Position numbers and translations under genes: made by a program. A DNA stretch of 64,000 nucleotides from DASUPK01 sp963782345 (GTDB lineage: Bacteria; Actinomycetota; Thermoleophilia; Solirubrobacterales; 70-9): assembly GCA_963782345.1 (NCBI GenBank), contig CAWAJF010000007.1, forward strand, positions 186,001 through 250,000. Direction: 5' to 3'. Below are positions 42,330 to 50,554 of this stretch, piece by piece (the first letter of the stretch is position 1; each line of letters starts with the position of its first letter). The notes under the pieces were generated by a model, which had not been told where the DNA came from, did not search any database, and was given only the letters and a program-made list of their open reading frames with translations.

Positions 42330-43565
42330 TTAGGCCGAGGCCCCCACTCCCTGGAACTCCGCCTCGAATGCGTCGAGGGTGGGCTCGATCTCATGCATGC
42401 GGAATGACTCGCGCGCCGCGTCGAGCGTCTTCAGGCCCTCGCCTGTGATGTAGACGACGACGCTCTCCTCGGAGGAGATCGCGCCGGCCTCGGCGAGCTT
42501 GGCGAGTACGCCGACGGTCACCCCGCCGGCGGTCTCGGTGAAGACGCCGGTCGTCTCCGCGAGCAGCTTGATGCCCGCGCGGATCTCGTCGTCGTTGACC
42601 GACTCGATCACGCCGTTCGTCGTGCGAGCGAGGTCGATGGCGTACGGGCCGTCGGCCGGGTCGCCGATCGCGAGGCTCTTCGCGATCGTGTTCGGATGCT
42701 GCTCCGGCTTGCAGACGTCCCAGCCCTCGGCGAAGGCCGTCGCCACCGGCGAGCAGCCCTCGGCCTGAGCGCCGCAGAAGACCGGCAGCTCGCCCTCCAC
42801 CAGGCCGAGGTCGAGCCAGTCGCTCATTCCCTTCGCGACCTTGGTGAACATCGAGCCCGAGGCGACCGGCGCGATCACGCGGTCAGGCAGGTTCCAGCCG
42901 AGCTGCTCGATCGTCTCGAAGGCGAGGGTCTTGGAGCCCTCGGAGTAGTACGGGCGCAGGTTGACGTTGACGAAGGCCCACGGGTGGGTCTGGCTGAGCT
43001 CGGTACAGAGCCGGTTCACGTCGTCGTAGGTGCCCTTGATGCCGACGAGGTTCGTCCCGTAGATACCGGTCGCGAGCAGCTTCTGCTCCTCGAGGTCGGC
43101 CGGCACGAACACATAGGAGTCAAGCCCCGCGGCGGCGGAGTGGGCGGCGACCGCGTTGGCGAGGTTGCCGGTGGAGGCGCAGGCCACTGTCTCGAAGCCG
43201 AGCTCCTTGGCCTTGGCGATCGCGACGGCGACGACGCGGTCCTTGAAGGAGTGGGTGGGGTTGGCGGCGTCGTTCTTGATCCAGAGCTCGCCAATGCCGA
43301 GCCGCTCGGCGAGCCGGTCGGCACGGATCAGCGGCGTCAGGCCCGGCTCGAGTGGGTCCCCGGGGCGCCCGTCGAAGGGCAGGAAGTCCGCGTACCGCCA
43401 GATGCCTCGCGAGCCGGCCTGGATCTTGCGGCGGGCTTCGGCGGCGTCGAGATCGGAGAAGTCATAGGAAACCTCGAGGGGCCCGAAGCATCGCTCACAG
43501 ACGAAGTGCGCCTCGAGCGGATAGGTCTCCCCGCATTCCTTGCATTTGAGAGATTCGACTGCCAT
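42330..43565 (-). CDS. metM: Threonine-synthase homologue, probable homocysteine synthase MetM
   Basis: 411 residues. An N-terminal zinc ribbon (Cys8, Cys11, Cys23, Cys26) precedes a fold-type II PLP domain with the cofactor Lys108 in NPTHSFKDR, the phosphate-binding ASTGNLANAVAAHSAAAG and GGVTVGVLAKL. By homology alone it would be called threonine synthase. A SAM-I riboswitch upstream and a GG-ending sulfur carrier downstream instead fit MetM, which makes homocysteine from O-phosphohomoserine. ATG 43565 has AGAGGAG five bases upstream. Ordinary ThrC cannot be excluded without activity data. Confidence 0.8.
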   Translation of the reverse strand: MAVESLKCKECGETYPLEAHFVCERCFGPLEVSYDFSDLDAAEARRKIQAGSRGIWRYADFLPFDGRPGDPLEPGLTPLIRADRLAERLGIGELWIKNDAANPTHSFKDRVVAVAIAKAKELGFETVACASTGNLANAVAAHSAAAGLDSYVFVPADLEEQKLLATGIYGTNLVGIKGTYDDVNRLCTELSQTHPWAFVNVNLRPYYSEGSKTLAFETIEQLGWNLPDRVIAPVASGSMFTKVAKGMSDWLDLGLVEGELPVFCGAQAEGCSPVATAFAEGWDVCKPEQHPNTIAKSLAIGDPADGPYAIDLARTTNGVIESVNDDEIRAGIKLLAETTGVFTETAGGVTVGVLAKLAEAGAISSEESVVVYITGEGLKTLDAARESFRMHEIEPTLDAFEAEFQGVGASA

Positions 43566-43580
43566 CTGGCTCCTCTAACG

Positions 43581-43614
43581 AAAAGACCTCCGCCGGCTCG
43601 ATGTGGGCGGAGGT
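43581..43614 (-). terminator. Expression-platform terminator of the SAM riboswitch
   Basis: On the minus strand ACCTCCGCC (43614-43606) pairs perfectly with GGCGGAGGT (43594-43586), followed by CTTTT. The loop contains CCCACATC, complementary to the 3' strand of the aptamer P1 helix (GATGTGGG), giving the mutually exclusive antiterminator expected of a SAM-I off switch. Confidence 0.88.
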
Positions 43615-43632
43615 TCCGTGAGGAGCGCTCTT

Positions 43633-43762
43633 CCCACATCTCCCAGGCCGCTTGGTCACGAAAACCAACAACACCTGCTGGAGTTGGCACCTTCCTCGGA
43701 CCTAGATCCGAGGGGGTTGCCGGGGTTTCATCGGGCCAGTCCCTCCACCCCTCTTGATGTGG
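43633..43762 (-). promoter_or_regulatory. SAM-I riboswitch (S-box) aptamer
   Basis: On the minus strand the P1 strands CCACATC (43762-43756) and GATGTGGG (43640-43633) enclose the conserved AAGAGGGGTGGAGGGACTGG, CCGATGAAACC, CGGCAACC and AAGGTGCCAACTCC segments. These are the kink-turn, SAM-binding core and P3/P4 elements of the S-box. It is followed by a terminator and then the metM gene. With SAM bound, transcription should stop. This is the decisive evidence that metM-metO serve methionine rather than threonine synthesis. Confidence 0.95.
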
Positions 43763-43779
43763 TGACTATGTGACCAGGC

Positions 43780-43785
43780 AATATA
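43780..43785 (-). promoter_or_regulatory. -10 element of the metM promoter
   Basis: TATATT on the minus strand, about 18 bases before the aptamer; the -35 is unclear (AATTTG at 17 bases spacing). The remaining 110 bases up to the corA start hold a GGGCGCGCCC palindrome and a TAAAGT -10-like box on the plus strand, but nothing else recognisable. Confidence 0.45.
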
Positions 43786-43895
43786 GCAACGCCTGCCACG
43801 CGCAAATTGGGGCGCGCCCATGCGCCCGCCGCGCGACGCGTGGCGTAAAGTGACTCCGGTCATGGAACTGGAAGTGATGAGCCCAGGTACGGACG

Positions 43896-44897
43896 ATGCC
43901 GAACCTCCCTCGCCCCAGACTGCGCAGGACACGCGCCGGCGAGCTCGTCGCGCCGCTTCCGCCTGAGCCTCAGGCCCCGCAGGTCGAGGAGATCGCGGCC
44001 GAGGGTCTTCGCTGGGTGAAGATCGACCAGCCGGGCGGCCTGGAGCAGGCTTGGCTGGAGGAGAACTTCGACTTCCACGCCCTCGACTTCGAGGACGTCC
44101 TCTCGCGCAACCAGCGGCCGAAGATCGACGTCTACGACGAGTACCTGTTCATCGTCCTGCACTTCCCGATCTTTGATCGCGCGGCTCGGCGGCTGGGCGC
44201 CGGAGAGCTCGACCTGTTCGTCGGCCCCGGCTTCCTGATCACGATCCCGAACCAGCCGCTGCAGCCCGTCGAGTACCTGTTCGAGCGCTGCCGCCAGAAG
44301 GAGGAGATCCGCGAGCAGCTCTTCTCGCGCGGCTCGGGATACCTCCTCTACCGGCTCGTCGACGACGGCTTCGACTACTGCTTCCCGATGCTCCGCAAGA
44401 TCGGCAACAAGCTCGACGTGCTCGAGGAGGAGATCTTCGACGGTCGCTCCGAGGAGGTCGTGCGGGACATCTCCAACGTGAAGCAGGAGATCATCAACTT
44501 CCGCAAGGTGATCCGCCCACAGCGCCCGGTGCTCAGGGACCTGGAGAAGGTCAAGCAACGATACCTGGCGCCCGACATGGACCTCGAGATCTACTTCGAC
44601 GACATCGTCGATGCCCAGGAGCGGATCTGGGACATGCTCGAGAACTACAAGGAGGTCGTCGAGGCGCTCGAGGACACGAACGAATCGGTGATCTCGCACC
44701 GGGTCAACGACATCCTCCGCGTGCTCACCGGGATCAGCGTCATCGTCCTGCCGCTCACCCTCGTCGCCAGCATCTGGGGGATGAACGTGGGCGTCCCGGG
44801 CGAACAGAACCTGACCGCCTTCTACGTGATCGCAGGGGTCATGGTGGTCCTCCTGGTCGGGATGGTCACCTTCTTCCGCAAGCGGGGTTGGTTGTAG
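43896..44897 (+). CDS. corA: CorA-type magnesium/divalent cation channel
   Basis: 333 residues. A large N-terminal cytoplasmic domain and a long stalk helix lead to two C-terminal membrane helices (about 270-292 and 305-326). The signature GMN follows the first helix as IWGMNVGVPGEQN, and a basic C-terminus FFRKRGWL ends the protein. CorA forms a pentameric Mg2+ channel. The outer loop (GVPGEQN) differs from the E. coli MPEL loop, as in many Gram-positive members. ATG 43896 has only a weak Shine-Dalgarno. Confidence 0.94.
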   Translation: MPNLPRPRLRRTRAGELVAPLPPEPQAPQVEEIAAEGLRWVKIDQPGGLEQAWLEENFDFHALDFEDVLSRNQRPKIDVYDEYLFIVLHFPIFDRAARRLGAGELDLFVGPGFLITIPNQPLQPVEYLFERCRQKEEIREQLFSRGSGYLLYRLVDDGFDYCFPMLRKIGNKLDVLEEEIFDGRSEEVVRDISNVKQEIINFRKVIRPQRPVLRDLEKVKQRYLAPDMDLEIYFDDIVDAQERIWDMLENYKEVVEALEDTNESVISHRVNDILRVLTGISVIVLPLTLVASIWGMNVGVPGEQNLTAFYVIAGVMVVLLVGMVTFFRKRGWL

Positions 44898-44908
44898 ATT
44901 CGGCCGCT

Positions 44909-45400
44909 GTGGCCACTCAGCGGATCTGGGCGCCCTGGCGCCTCGCCTACGTGAAGGACGCGTCCAAGGACATCGAGAGCGAGTGCATCTTCTGCGCAAA
45001 GCCGGCGGAGGGTGACGACGAGGCGAACCTGATCGTCCATCGCGGAGAGCACTGCTTCGTGATCCTCAACAAGTTCCCGTACACGAACGGCCACCTGATG
45101 GTGGCGCCCTACGACCACGTCGGCGCGCTGCAGGAGCTCGACGCCGAGACGATCGCGGAAATGATGTCCCTCGCCCAGCGCGGCATGGCGGCGCTCGAGT
45201 CGAGCTATTCGCCCCACGGCTACAACGTCGGCTTCAACCAGGGCCGCGTGGCCGGCGCCGGCGTCGAGCATCACATCCACATGCACGTCGTCCCGCGCTG
45301 GGGCGGCGACACGAACTTCATGCCGGTACTCGGCGACACGAGGGTGATGAACCAGACTCTCGAGGACAGCTTCGAGACGGTCCGCAAGGCCTTCGGCTGA
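44909..45400 (+). CDS. HIT-domain nucleotide phosphorylase/hydrolase
   Basis: 163 residues from GTG 44909 (MATQRIWAPWRLAYVKDA). The motif EHHIHMHVVPRW is the histidine triad (HxHxH). An N-terminal ECIFCAKP pair of cysteines could take part in a zinc site, as in Ap4A phosphorylase-like HIT enzymes of Actinobacteria (Rv2613c type). Such enzymes split diadenosine tetraphosphate. The start is 11 bases after the corA stop. It is followed by a phosphohexomutase at 2 bases spacing. Confidence 0.9.
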   Translation: MATQRIWAPWRLAYVKDASKDIESECIFCAKPAEGDDEANLIVHRGEHCFVILNKFPYTNGHLMVAPYDHVGALQELDAETIAEMMSLAQRGMAALESSYSPHGYNVGFNQGRVAGAGVEHHIHMHVVPRWGGDTNFMPVLGDTRVMNQTLEDSFETVRKAFG

Positions 45401-45402
45401 CG

Positions 45403-46779
45403 ATGGAAGCGAGCGCTCCCCCGGCCGAGATCTTCAAGGCCTACGACATCCGCGGCATCTACGGCGAGCAGATGGATGCCGGGACCGCCCATCTGATCGG
45501 GCGCGCTTTCGCCAGGGTCCTCGCTCGGCTGCGTGGCAAGGAGACCTCCGAGCTTCAAGTCGGCCTCGGGCGCGACATGAGACTGAGCGCGCCCGAGATG
45601 TCAGCGGCGGTGCGGCAGGGGCTCGTCGAGGAGGGCGTCACCGTCCTCGACGCCGGCCAGATCGCGACGGAGATGAGCTACTTCCTGGTCGGCTCTCGCG
45701 GGCTCGACGGCGGCGCGATGGTGACGGCGTCCCACAACCCGAAGCCGTACACGGGCGTGAAGCTGATGCGCGAGGGCGCCCTCGCGTTCTCGGGCGACGC
45801 GGGCATCCAGGACGTCCGCGCCGAGATCGAGGCCGGATTGCCGGATCCGCCCGGCGGCGGCTCCGTCGAGGAGATCGACATCTACCCCGACTTCCACGCG
45901 CACATGCTCGGCATCGTCGACGCGAACGCGATCGGACCGCTCAAGGTCCTCGCCGACGGCGGCAACGGGATGGCCGGTCCGATGGTCGGGCCGCTGCTCG
46001 AGCGCCTCAACCTCGAGGTGACGACGACCTACTGGACGCCCGACGGGAACTTCCCCGACCGCGAGCCGAATCCGCTGCTCGAGGAGAACCGGCGATTCAT
46101 CGTCGAGCACGTGAAGGCCGAGCGGGTCGATCTGGCGATCGCCTGGGACGGCGACGCCGACCGCTGCTTCTTCATCGATGGCGAGGGAACCTTCTGCGAT
46201 GGGGACTTCGTCTGCGCGCTGCTGGCCCGCGCGGCGCTCGCGAAGCACCCCGGCGCCACGGTCCTCTACGACCCGCGCTCGAGCCGGGCCGTCCCCGACA
46301 CGATCGCCGCGGCGGGCGGGAAGTCGGACCTGAGCCGGGTCGGGCACGCCTTCTTCAAGGTGCGAATGAGAGAGACGGATGCCGTCTTCGGCGGCGAGGT
46401 CTCGGGCCACTACTACTTCCGGGACTTCTACTGCGCCGACTCCGGCACGACCCCCGCGCTGCTCATCCTGGAGCTGATCTCCAAGGAGGGCCGCCCGCTC
46501 TCCGAGCTGATGGCCGAGTTCCGCTCCAAGTACTTCATCTCCGGGGAGATCAACTCCGAGGTCGCCGACCAGGAGGCGAAGATGCGCGAGATCGAGGAGC
46601 GCTACTCGGACGGCGAGGCCGGGCATCTCGACGGGGTCTCGATCGACTATCCGGACTGGCACTTCAACGTCCGCCCCTCGAATACCGAGCCGCTTCTCCG
46701 CCTCAACCTCGAATCGCTCGTCTCGCCGGAGCACATGGAGGAGAAGCGCGACGAGGTGCTGGGGCTCATTCGGTCGTGA
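45403..46779 (+). CDS. manB: Phosphomannomutase/phosphoglucomutase
   Basis: 458 residues. The four alpha-D-phosphohexomutase signatures are present: the FKAYDIRGIYG opening, phosphoserine loop TASHNPKPYTGVK, metal loop DGDADRCFF, sugar loop GGEVSGHYYF and phosphate loop RPSNTEPLLRL. It interconverts hexose 1- and 6-phosphates for GDP-mannose or UDP-glucose synthesis. The GEVSGH motif is typical of PMM/PGM enzymes with dual specificity. The gene symbol is therefore a best guess. The last 4 bases overlap the next gene (GTGA). Confidence 0.92.
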   Translation: MEASAPPAEIFKAYDIRGIYGEQMDAGTAHLIGRAFARVLARLRGKETSELQVGLGRDMRLSAPEMSAAVRQGLVEEGVTVLDAGQIATEMSYFLVGSRGLDGGAMVTASHNPKPYTGVKLMREGALAFSGDAGIQDVRAEIEAGLPDPPGGGSVEEIDIYPDFHAHMLGIVDANAIGPLKVLADGGNGMAGPMVGPLLERLNLEVTTTYWTPDGNFPDREPNPLLEENRRFIVEHVKAERVDLAIAWDGDADRCFFIDGEGTFCDGDFVCALLARAALAKHPGATVLYDPRSSRAVPDTIAAAGGKSDLSRVGHAFFKVRMRETDAVFGGEVSGHYYFRDFYCADSGTTPALLILELISKEGRPLSELMAEFRSKYFISGEINSEVADQEAKMREIEERYSDGEAGHLDGVSIDYPDWHFNVRPSNTEPLLRLNLESLVSPEHMEEKRDEVLGLIRS

Positions 46780-47843
46780 ATGACACGCCCGTCGAGGTCT
46801 GGCAGCAGATCACGGACGCGAACATCCGGGTGCTGCGGATCCCGACCCCCTTCCAGGTAGGCCGCGTCAACACCTACTTGCTCGAGGACGATCCGCTCAC
46901 GCTGGTCGACTCCGGGCCGAACTCCGGCAAGGCCCTGGACGAGCTCGAGCGCCAACTCGATGCCCTCGGCTATCGGATCGAGGACATCGAGCTGGTCATC
47001 ATCACCCACCAGCACATCGACCACCTCGGATTGGTCGACATCGTCGCCAAGCGCTCCGGCGCCGAGGTGGCCGCGCTCGACCTGCTCGTGCCGTTCGTCG
47101 AGAACTTCGGCGACGACGCCAAGCGCGACGACGAGGAGGCCGCGGCGCTGATGCACCGGCACGGGATCTCCGATGAGGTGGTTACGGCCCTGCGGCAGGT
47201 GACCGGCAGCTTCCGGGCCTGGGGCGCCAAGGCCAAGGTGACGAGGCCGCTGCACGACGGCGAGCTACTCGAGCTGCGAGACCGGCGGCTGGAGGTCCAG
47301 CACCGCCCCGGTCACAGTCCCTCGGACACCGTCTTCTGGGACGCGGACCGGCGGATCCTGCTCGCCGCCGACCATCTAATCAAGCACATCTCGTCGAACC
47401 CGCTGATCTCACGCCCGCTCGATGGCTCGGCGGAGCGCACCCAGGCCTTGGTCGCGTATCTGGAGTCGTTGAAGAAGACGCGCGAGCTGCCCGCCGAGAT
47501 CGTCCTCGCCGGCCACGGCGAGCCGATCATGGACCACGTCGCCCTGATCGACAAGCGGTTCGCGATGCACCAGCGGCGCGCCGAGAAGCTCTACGGCCTG
47601 ATCGCCGAGCAGCCGAGAACCGGGCATGAGCTCGCCCAGGCCATCTGGGGAGACGTCGCCGTCACCCAGGCCTTCCTCACCCTCTCCGAGGTGATCGGCC
47701 ACGTCGACCTGTTGGTCAACGCGGGCCACGTTCGCGAGGTCGATGATGGCGATGTCCTCCGGTACGAGGCGACCTCGGACCTGCCGGCCGACGAGCTCGG
47801 CGACCTGATCCCGGGCGGTAACCCGGCCGTGGCCGAGGGTTAG
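46776..47843 (+). CDS. Metallo-beta-lactamase-fold hydrolase with C-terminal helical domain
   Basis: 355 residues. The metal-binding motif is IITHQHIDHLGL, with HRPGHSPSDTVF, AADHLI and LAGHGEPI further on. A helical/winged region (about 255-355, with TGHELAQAIWGDV) follows, as in LACTB2-like proteins. Those relatives are single-strand RNA endonucleases or thioester hydrolases, so the reaction cannot be named from sequence. It is coupled by a 4-base overlap to the phosphohexomutase. Confidence 0.88.
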   Translation: MNDTPVEVWQQITDANIRVLRIPTPFQVGRVNTYLLEDDPLTLVDSGPNSGKALDELERQLDALGYRIEDIELVIITHQHIDHLGLVDIVAKRSGAEVAALDLLVPFVENFGDDAKRDDEEAAALMHRHGISDEVVTALRQVTGSFRAWGAKAKVTRPLHDGELLELRDRRLEVQHRPGHSPSDTVFWDADRRILLAADHLIKHISSNPLISRPLDGSAERTQALVAYLESLKKTRELPAEIVLAGHGEPIMDHVALIDKRFAMHQRRAEKLYGLIAEQPRTGHELAQAIWGDVAVTQAFLTLSEVIGHVDLLVNAGHVREVDDGDVLRYEATSDLPADELGDLIPGGNPAVAEG

Positions 47844-47852
47844 GAGCTAGGC

Positions 47853-48863
47853 GTGTCCACGATGGCCCCTGCCCGCAGAGACCCCTCCCCCGCCGCCCGG
47901 GCCGTCCCGCTCGAGCCGGACGCCGACCGCAAGCGGATGCTGATCATCGTCAACCCGTACGCGACCACCGTCTCGGACCGGCTCAAGAATCTCGTCGTCT
48001 ACGCGCTGCAGGCCCGCTACGAGGTCGAGGCGGTCGACACCGAGGCCGCCGAGCACGCGATCGAGATCGGCCGCGAGGCCCGTCACGGCGAGTACGACAT
48101 CGTCGTCGCCTTCGGGGGAGACGGAACCTTGAACGAGGTCGCTAACGGCCTGGCCGGGACCGACGTTCCCGTCTCGGTGCTCCCCGGGGGCTCGACCAAC
48201 GTCGTCTGCCGCACCCTCGGCATCCCGAACGACGTCGTCGACGCGACGGAGCACCTGATCGGGCTCGCCGACGACTTTCAGCCGCGCAAGATCGACCTCG
48301 GGCGATGCAATGGGCGCCACTTCGTCTTCGCATGCGGGGTTGGGCTGGACGCGACGGTGGTGAAGCAGGTCGACGCCCATCCTCGTCTCAAGGCCAAAGC
48401 CCGCCAGTGGTACTACACGTGGGCGGCGATCAGCGCCTTCTACCGGCAGTACCTGCACGACCCGGTGCGGCTCGAGCTCGAGATCGCCGGCGCGAAGCAC
48501 GAGGGCGTCACGGCGATCGCCCAGAACTCCGACCCTTTCACCTATTTCGCGAACGTCCCGATCCGGGTCTGCGAAGACGTCGGCCTCGACGACGGTGCTC
48601 TCTCCATGGCCCTGCTCCGGCGCGCGAAGCAGCGCGACATGCTGCCGATCGCCGCTCGCGTTCTGAGCGCTCGGCTGCAGGCATCGAAGAATCGCCAGAT
48701 CGATGAATTCGACGCCGTCAGCGAGGCGACGGTGCGCACGATCTCGATGGACGAGGACGGCCAGCCCCGGCCCTTCCCGGTTCAGGTCGACGGCGACTTC
48801 ATCGGCGAGCACACCGAGCTCACCTTCGGGGTCGACCCGGGGGCGCTGACCATCGTGGCGTAG
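47853..48863 (+). CDS. Diacylglycerol-kinase-family lipid kinase
   Basis: 336 residues. The catalytic domain has LIIVNPYATTVSDRL, the nucleotide loop VVAFGGDGTLNEVANGL and LPGGSTNVVCRTLGIP, followed by the beta-sandwich ending in FPVQVDGDFIGEHTELTF. Relatives phosphorylate diacylglycerol or sphingoid-type lipids, or are involved in lipoglycan synthesis. No membrane segment is visible. GTG 47853 is used; an ATG three codons on is the alternative. It is the last gene of the plus-strand cluster. Confidence 0.9.
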   Translation: MSTMAPARRDPSPAARAVPLEPDADRKRMLIIVNPYATTVSDRLKNLVVYALQARYEVEAVDTEAAEHAIEIGREARHGEYDIVVAFGGDGTLNEVANGLAGTDVPVSVLPGGSTNVVCRTLGIPNDVVDATEHLIGLADDFQPRKIDLGRCNGRHFVFACGVGLDATVVKQVDAHPRLKAKARQWYYTWAAISAFYRQYLHDPVRLELEIAGAKHEGVTAIAQNSDPFTYFANVPIRVCEDVGLDDGALSMALLRRAKQRDMLPIAARVLSARLQASKNRQIDEFDAVSEATVRTISMDEDGQPRPFPVQVDGDFIGEHTELTFGVDPGALTIVA

Positions 48864-48905
48864 GGGTTCACGGCTTCGCCACATAGCCGCGGCCACAAGC
48901 GGCCG

Positions 48906-49364
48906 CTACTTGTGCTTCGCCGTGAAGTTGACCTTGCTCTTCCCAGCCGAGCAGAGGTCCTGCGCGCTGAAGTGATAGATCGCGTAACCCTGGATCTCGG
49001 TCGAGCTCACGAACTTGCCGTGGATCTTGTCGAACTTGTTGCCGAGGGACGTGTGGGTGATGGTGAAGGTCCGCTGTCTGCCGAGCTTCTTGCTCGAGGT
49101 ACCGTCGAGCGTGAAGACCGGGGTGGAGACGCACTCCGCGCGCGCCACCGATGGCTCGGCGGTGATCGTGACCCTCCCCTTCTTGACCTTGAACTCGATC
49201 TTCCTGAAGGCGGTGGTGACGGCTTCCTGGGTCGTCTTGCCGCTGTAGGTTCCGGTCTTGAGAGGGGTCCCGGCCCCGGCGGGGACCGCCCAATCGGTGA
49301 GGAGCAACAGCAGCGCCAACGGCAAGAGCGGCACCGCTCTGCGAAGTGTCCTGGATCGAGTCAG
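48906..49364 (-). CDS. Secreted protein of unknown function, probable CTG start
   Basis: 152 residues if initiated at CTG 49364, which has GGGGAGGAG exactly six bases upstream and a GATACT -10-like box (49397-49392) beyond that. No ATG, GTG or TTG in frame fits; a GTG ten codons later would remove the basic n-region. The N-terminus is then a signal peptide (TRSRTLRRAVPLLPLALLLL, then a GAG cleavage region). The mature part is beta-rich with TGTYSGKTTQ, two cysteines (about 92 and 140) and a Lys-rich end. It resembles small secreted proteins of Solirubrobacterales. No function can be assigned. Confidence 0.7.
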   Translation of the reverse strand: MTRSRTLRRAVPLLPLALLLLLTDWAVPAGAGTPLKTGTYSGKTTQEAVTTAFRKIEFKVKKGRVTITAEPSVARAECVSTPVFTLDGTSSKKLGRQRTFTITHTSLGNKFDKIHGKFVSSTEIQGYAIYHFSAQDLCSAGKSKVNFTAKHK

Positions 49365-49403
49365 CGTTCTCTCCTCCCCGCGCCCTCTGACAGTATCGCG
49401 GAC

Positions 49404-49832
49404 GTGGCCACCCAGGACCCTAACTGCCGCTTCTGTCGGATCATCGCCGGGGACGAATCGGCCCATATGGTCTTCGAGGACGAGCGGACGATCGCCTTCC
49501 TCGACAACAGGCCGCTGTTCCCGGGGCATTCGTTGCTCGTGCCGCGCGAGCACCACGTGACCCTCGCCGACCTACCCGGCGAGCTGGTCGGCCCCCTGTT
49601 CGCGAACGCCCAGCTGCTCTCGGCGGCGGTGCCCAAGGCGATGAAGAAGCCCGGCTCCTTCGTCGCCCTCAACAACATCGTCAGCCAGAGCGTGCCCCAC
49701 CTCCACGTTCACGTCGTTCCCCGCAAGCCGAAGGACGGATTGCGCGGGTTCTTCTGGCCGCGCACCAGCTACGCGTCGGAGGACGAGATGCGAGAGGTCG
49801 CCGGGCGGGTCCGGAGCGCAGCGGAGGGCTAG
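49404..49832 (+). CDS. HIT family protein
   Basis: 142 residues from GTG 49404 (MATQDPNCRFCRIIAGDE). The histidine triad is VPHLHVHVVPR, and the NCRFCRI cysteine pair and PGHSLLVPREH are typical of the HINT/Fhit-like branch of purine nucleoside phosphoramidases. It is the second HIT gene in 5 kb and belongs to a different subfamily from the first. Its start lies 40 bases from the divergent secreted-protein gene. Its stop shares CTAG with the converging cupredoxin gene. Confidence 0.92.
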   Translation: MATQDPNCRFCRIIAGDESAHMVFEDERTIAFLDNRPLFPGHSLLVPREHHVTLADLPGELVGPLFANAQLLSAAVPKAMKKPGSFVALNNIVSQSVPHLHVHVVPRKPKDGLRGFFWPRTSYASEDEMREVAGRVRSAAEG

Positions 49833-50512
49833 GTCAGCTTCGACTTGGCGGTGGCGGGAGAGCCGAACGGGATCGTGGCGGTGACGGTGACCTTCGCCTT
49901 GCTCTTCTTTCTCAGCCTGCGCTTGCCCGCCTTGCTGATCTTCAGGACATCGAACTGCCGGCCCGCGGCCAGTGAGAGACCATTGGCCTTGCCGATCCTC
50001 GCCTTGCCGAGCTTGGCGATCAGAGAAACGCCATCGATCTTCGTGCTGGTGGTGATCGCCACCAGGATGCCCTTCTTGCTCACTTTGGCGAGCTTCTTGC
50101 TGCGGACCGAGACGCTCGCGGACGGTCGCGCCTGAGGCGCTCCGCTTCCGCTGACGTGGAGCGTCGCCTGCATCGTGGTCGGGTGAACCGTGCAGAAGAA
50201 CGTGTAGTCGCCCGTGCTCAGGTACTGCGTGCCCTGAACGCCGGTGGCGCCACCCGAGATGGTCGGGCTGCGGAAGAGGGCTCCGCCGTCAGGACCCTTC
50301 TGATGGGCGGTCACGTTGTGGCTGCCGCTGCTGACCTGCAGCTGGGCGACCTCGCCCTGATCGATCGTGTAGCTGGGCGCCGAGAAGGTGTCGTCCCCCT
50401 GTTGGATGATCGGGGCCGAGGCGAGGGCGAGTCCGCCGGCGAACAGAAAGTGGGCGCCCGCCAGTGCAACCGCGAACCAGAGCCGCTTCCCTCTCTCCCT
50501 GTGCTGCAGCAT
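49829..50512 (-). CDS. Secreted plastocyanin-like copper protein
   Basis: 227 residues from ATG 50512, chosen because AGGTGG lies 5 bases upstream; a GTG three codons earlier lies within that ribosome binding site. A signal peptide (LWFAVALAGAHFLFAGGLAL) precedes a cupredoxin domain with type 1 copper ligands: a His in GSHNVTAH and the cluster FFCTVHPTTM (Cys, His and Met about residues 107, 110, 114). The C-terminal half is a Lys-rich beta domain (SVSVRSKKLAKVSKKG ... KAGKRRLRKKSKAKV) of unknown role. It is probably an extracytoplasmic electron carrier or copper-binding protein. Confidence 0.85.
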   Translation of the reverse strand: MLQHRERGKRLWFAVALAGAHFLFAGGLALASAPIIQQGDDTFSAPSYTIDQGEVAQLQVSSGSHNVTAHQKGPDGGALFRSPTISGGATGVQGTQYLSTGDYTFFCTVHPTTMQATLHVSGSGAPQARPSASVSVRSKKLAKVSKKGILVAITTSTKIDGVSLIAKLGKARIGKANGLSLAAGRQFDVLKISKAGKRRLRKKSKAKVTVTATIPFGSPATAKSKLT

Positions 50513-50554
50513 CGTCGCCACCTATAACGCGGTTCGACCCGAAAAGGATTGGTA

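Noticed and set aside
42330..43565. Plain threonine synthase annotation
   Set aside because: Homology alone would allow it, but the SAM-I riboswitch and the adjacent sulfur carrier argue for the methionine-pathway homologue; kept as the alternative.
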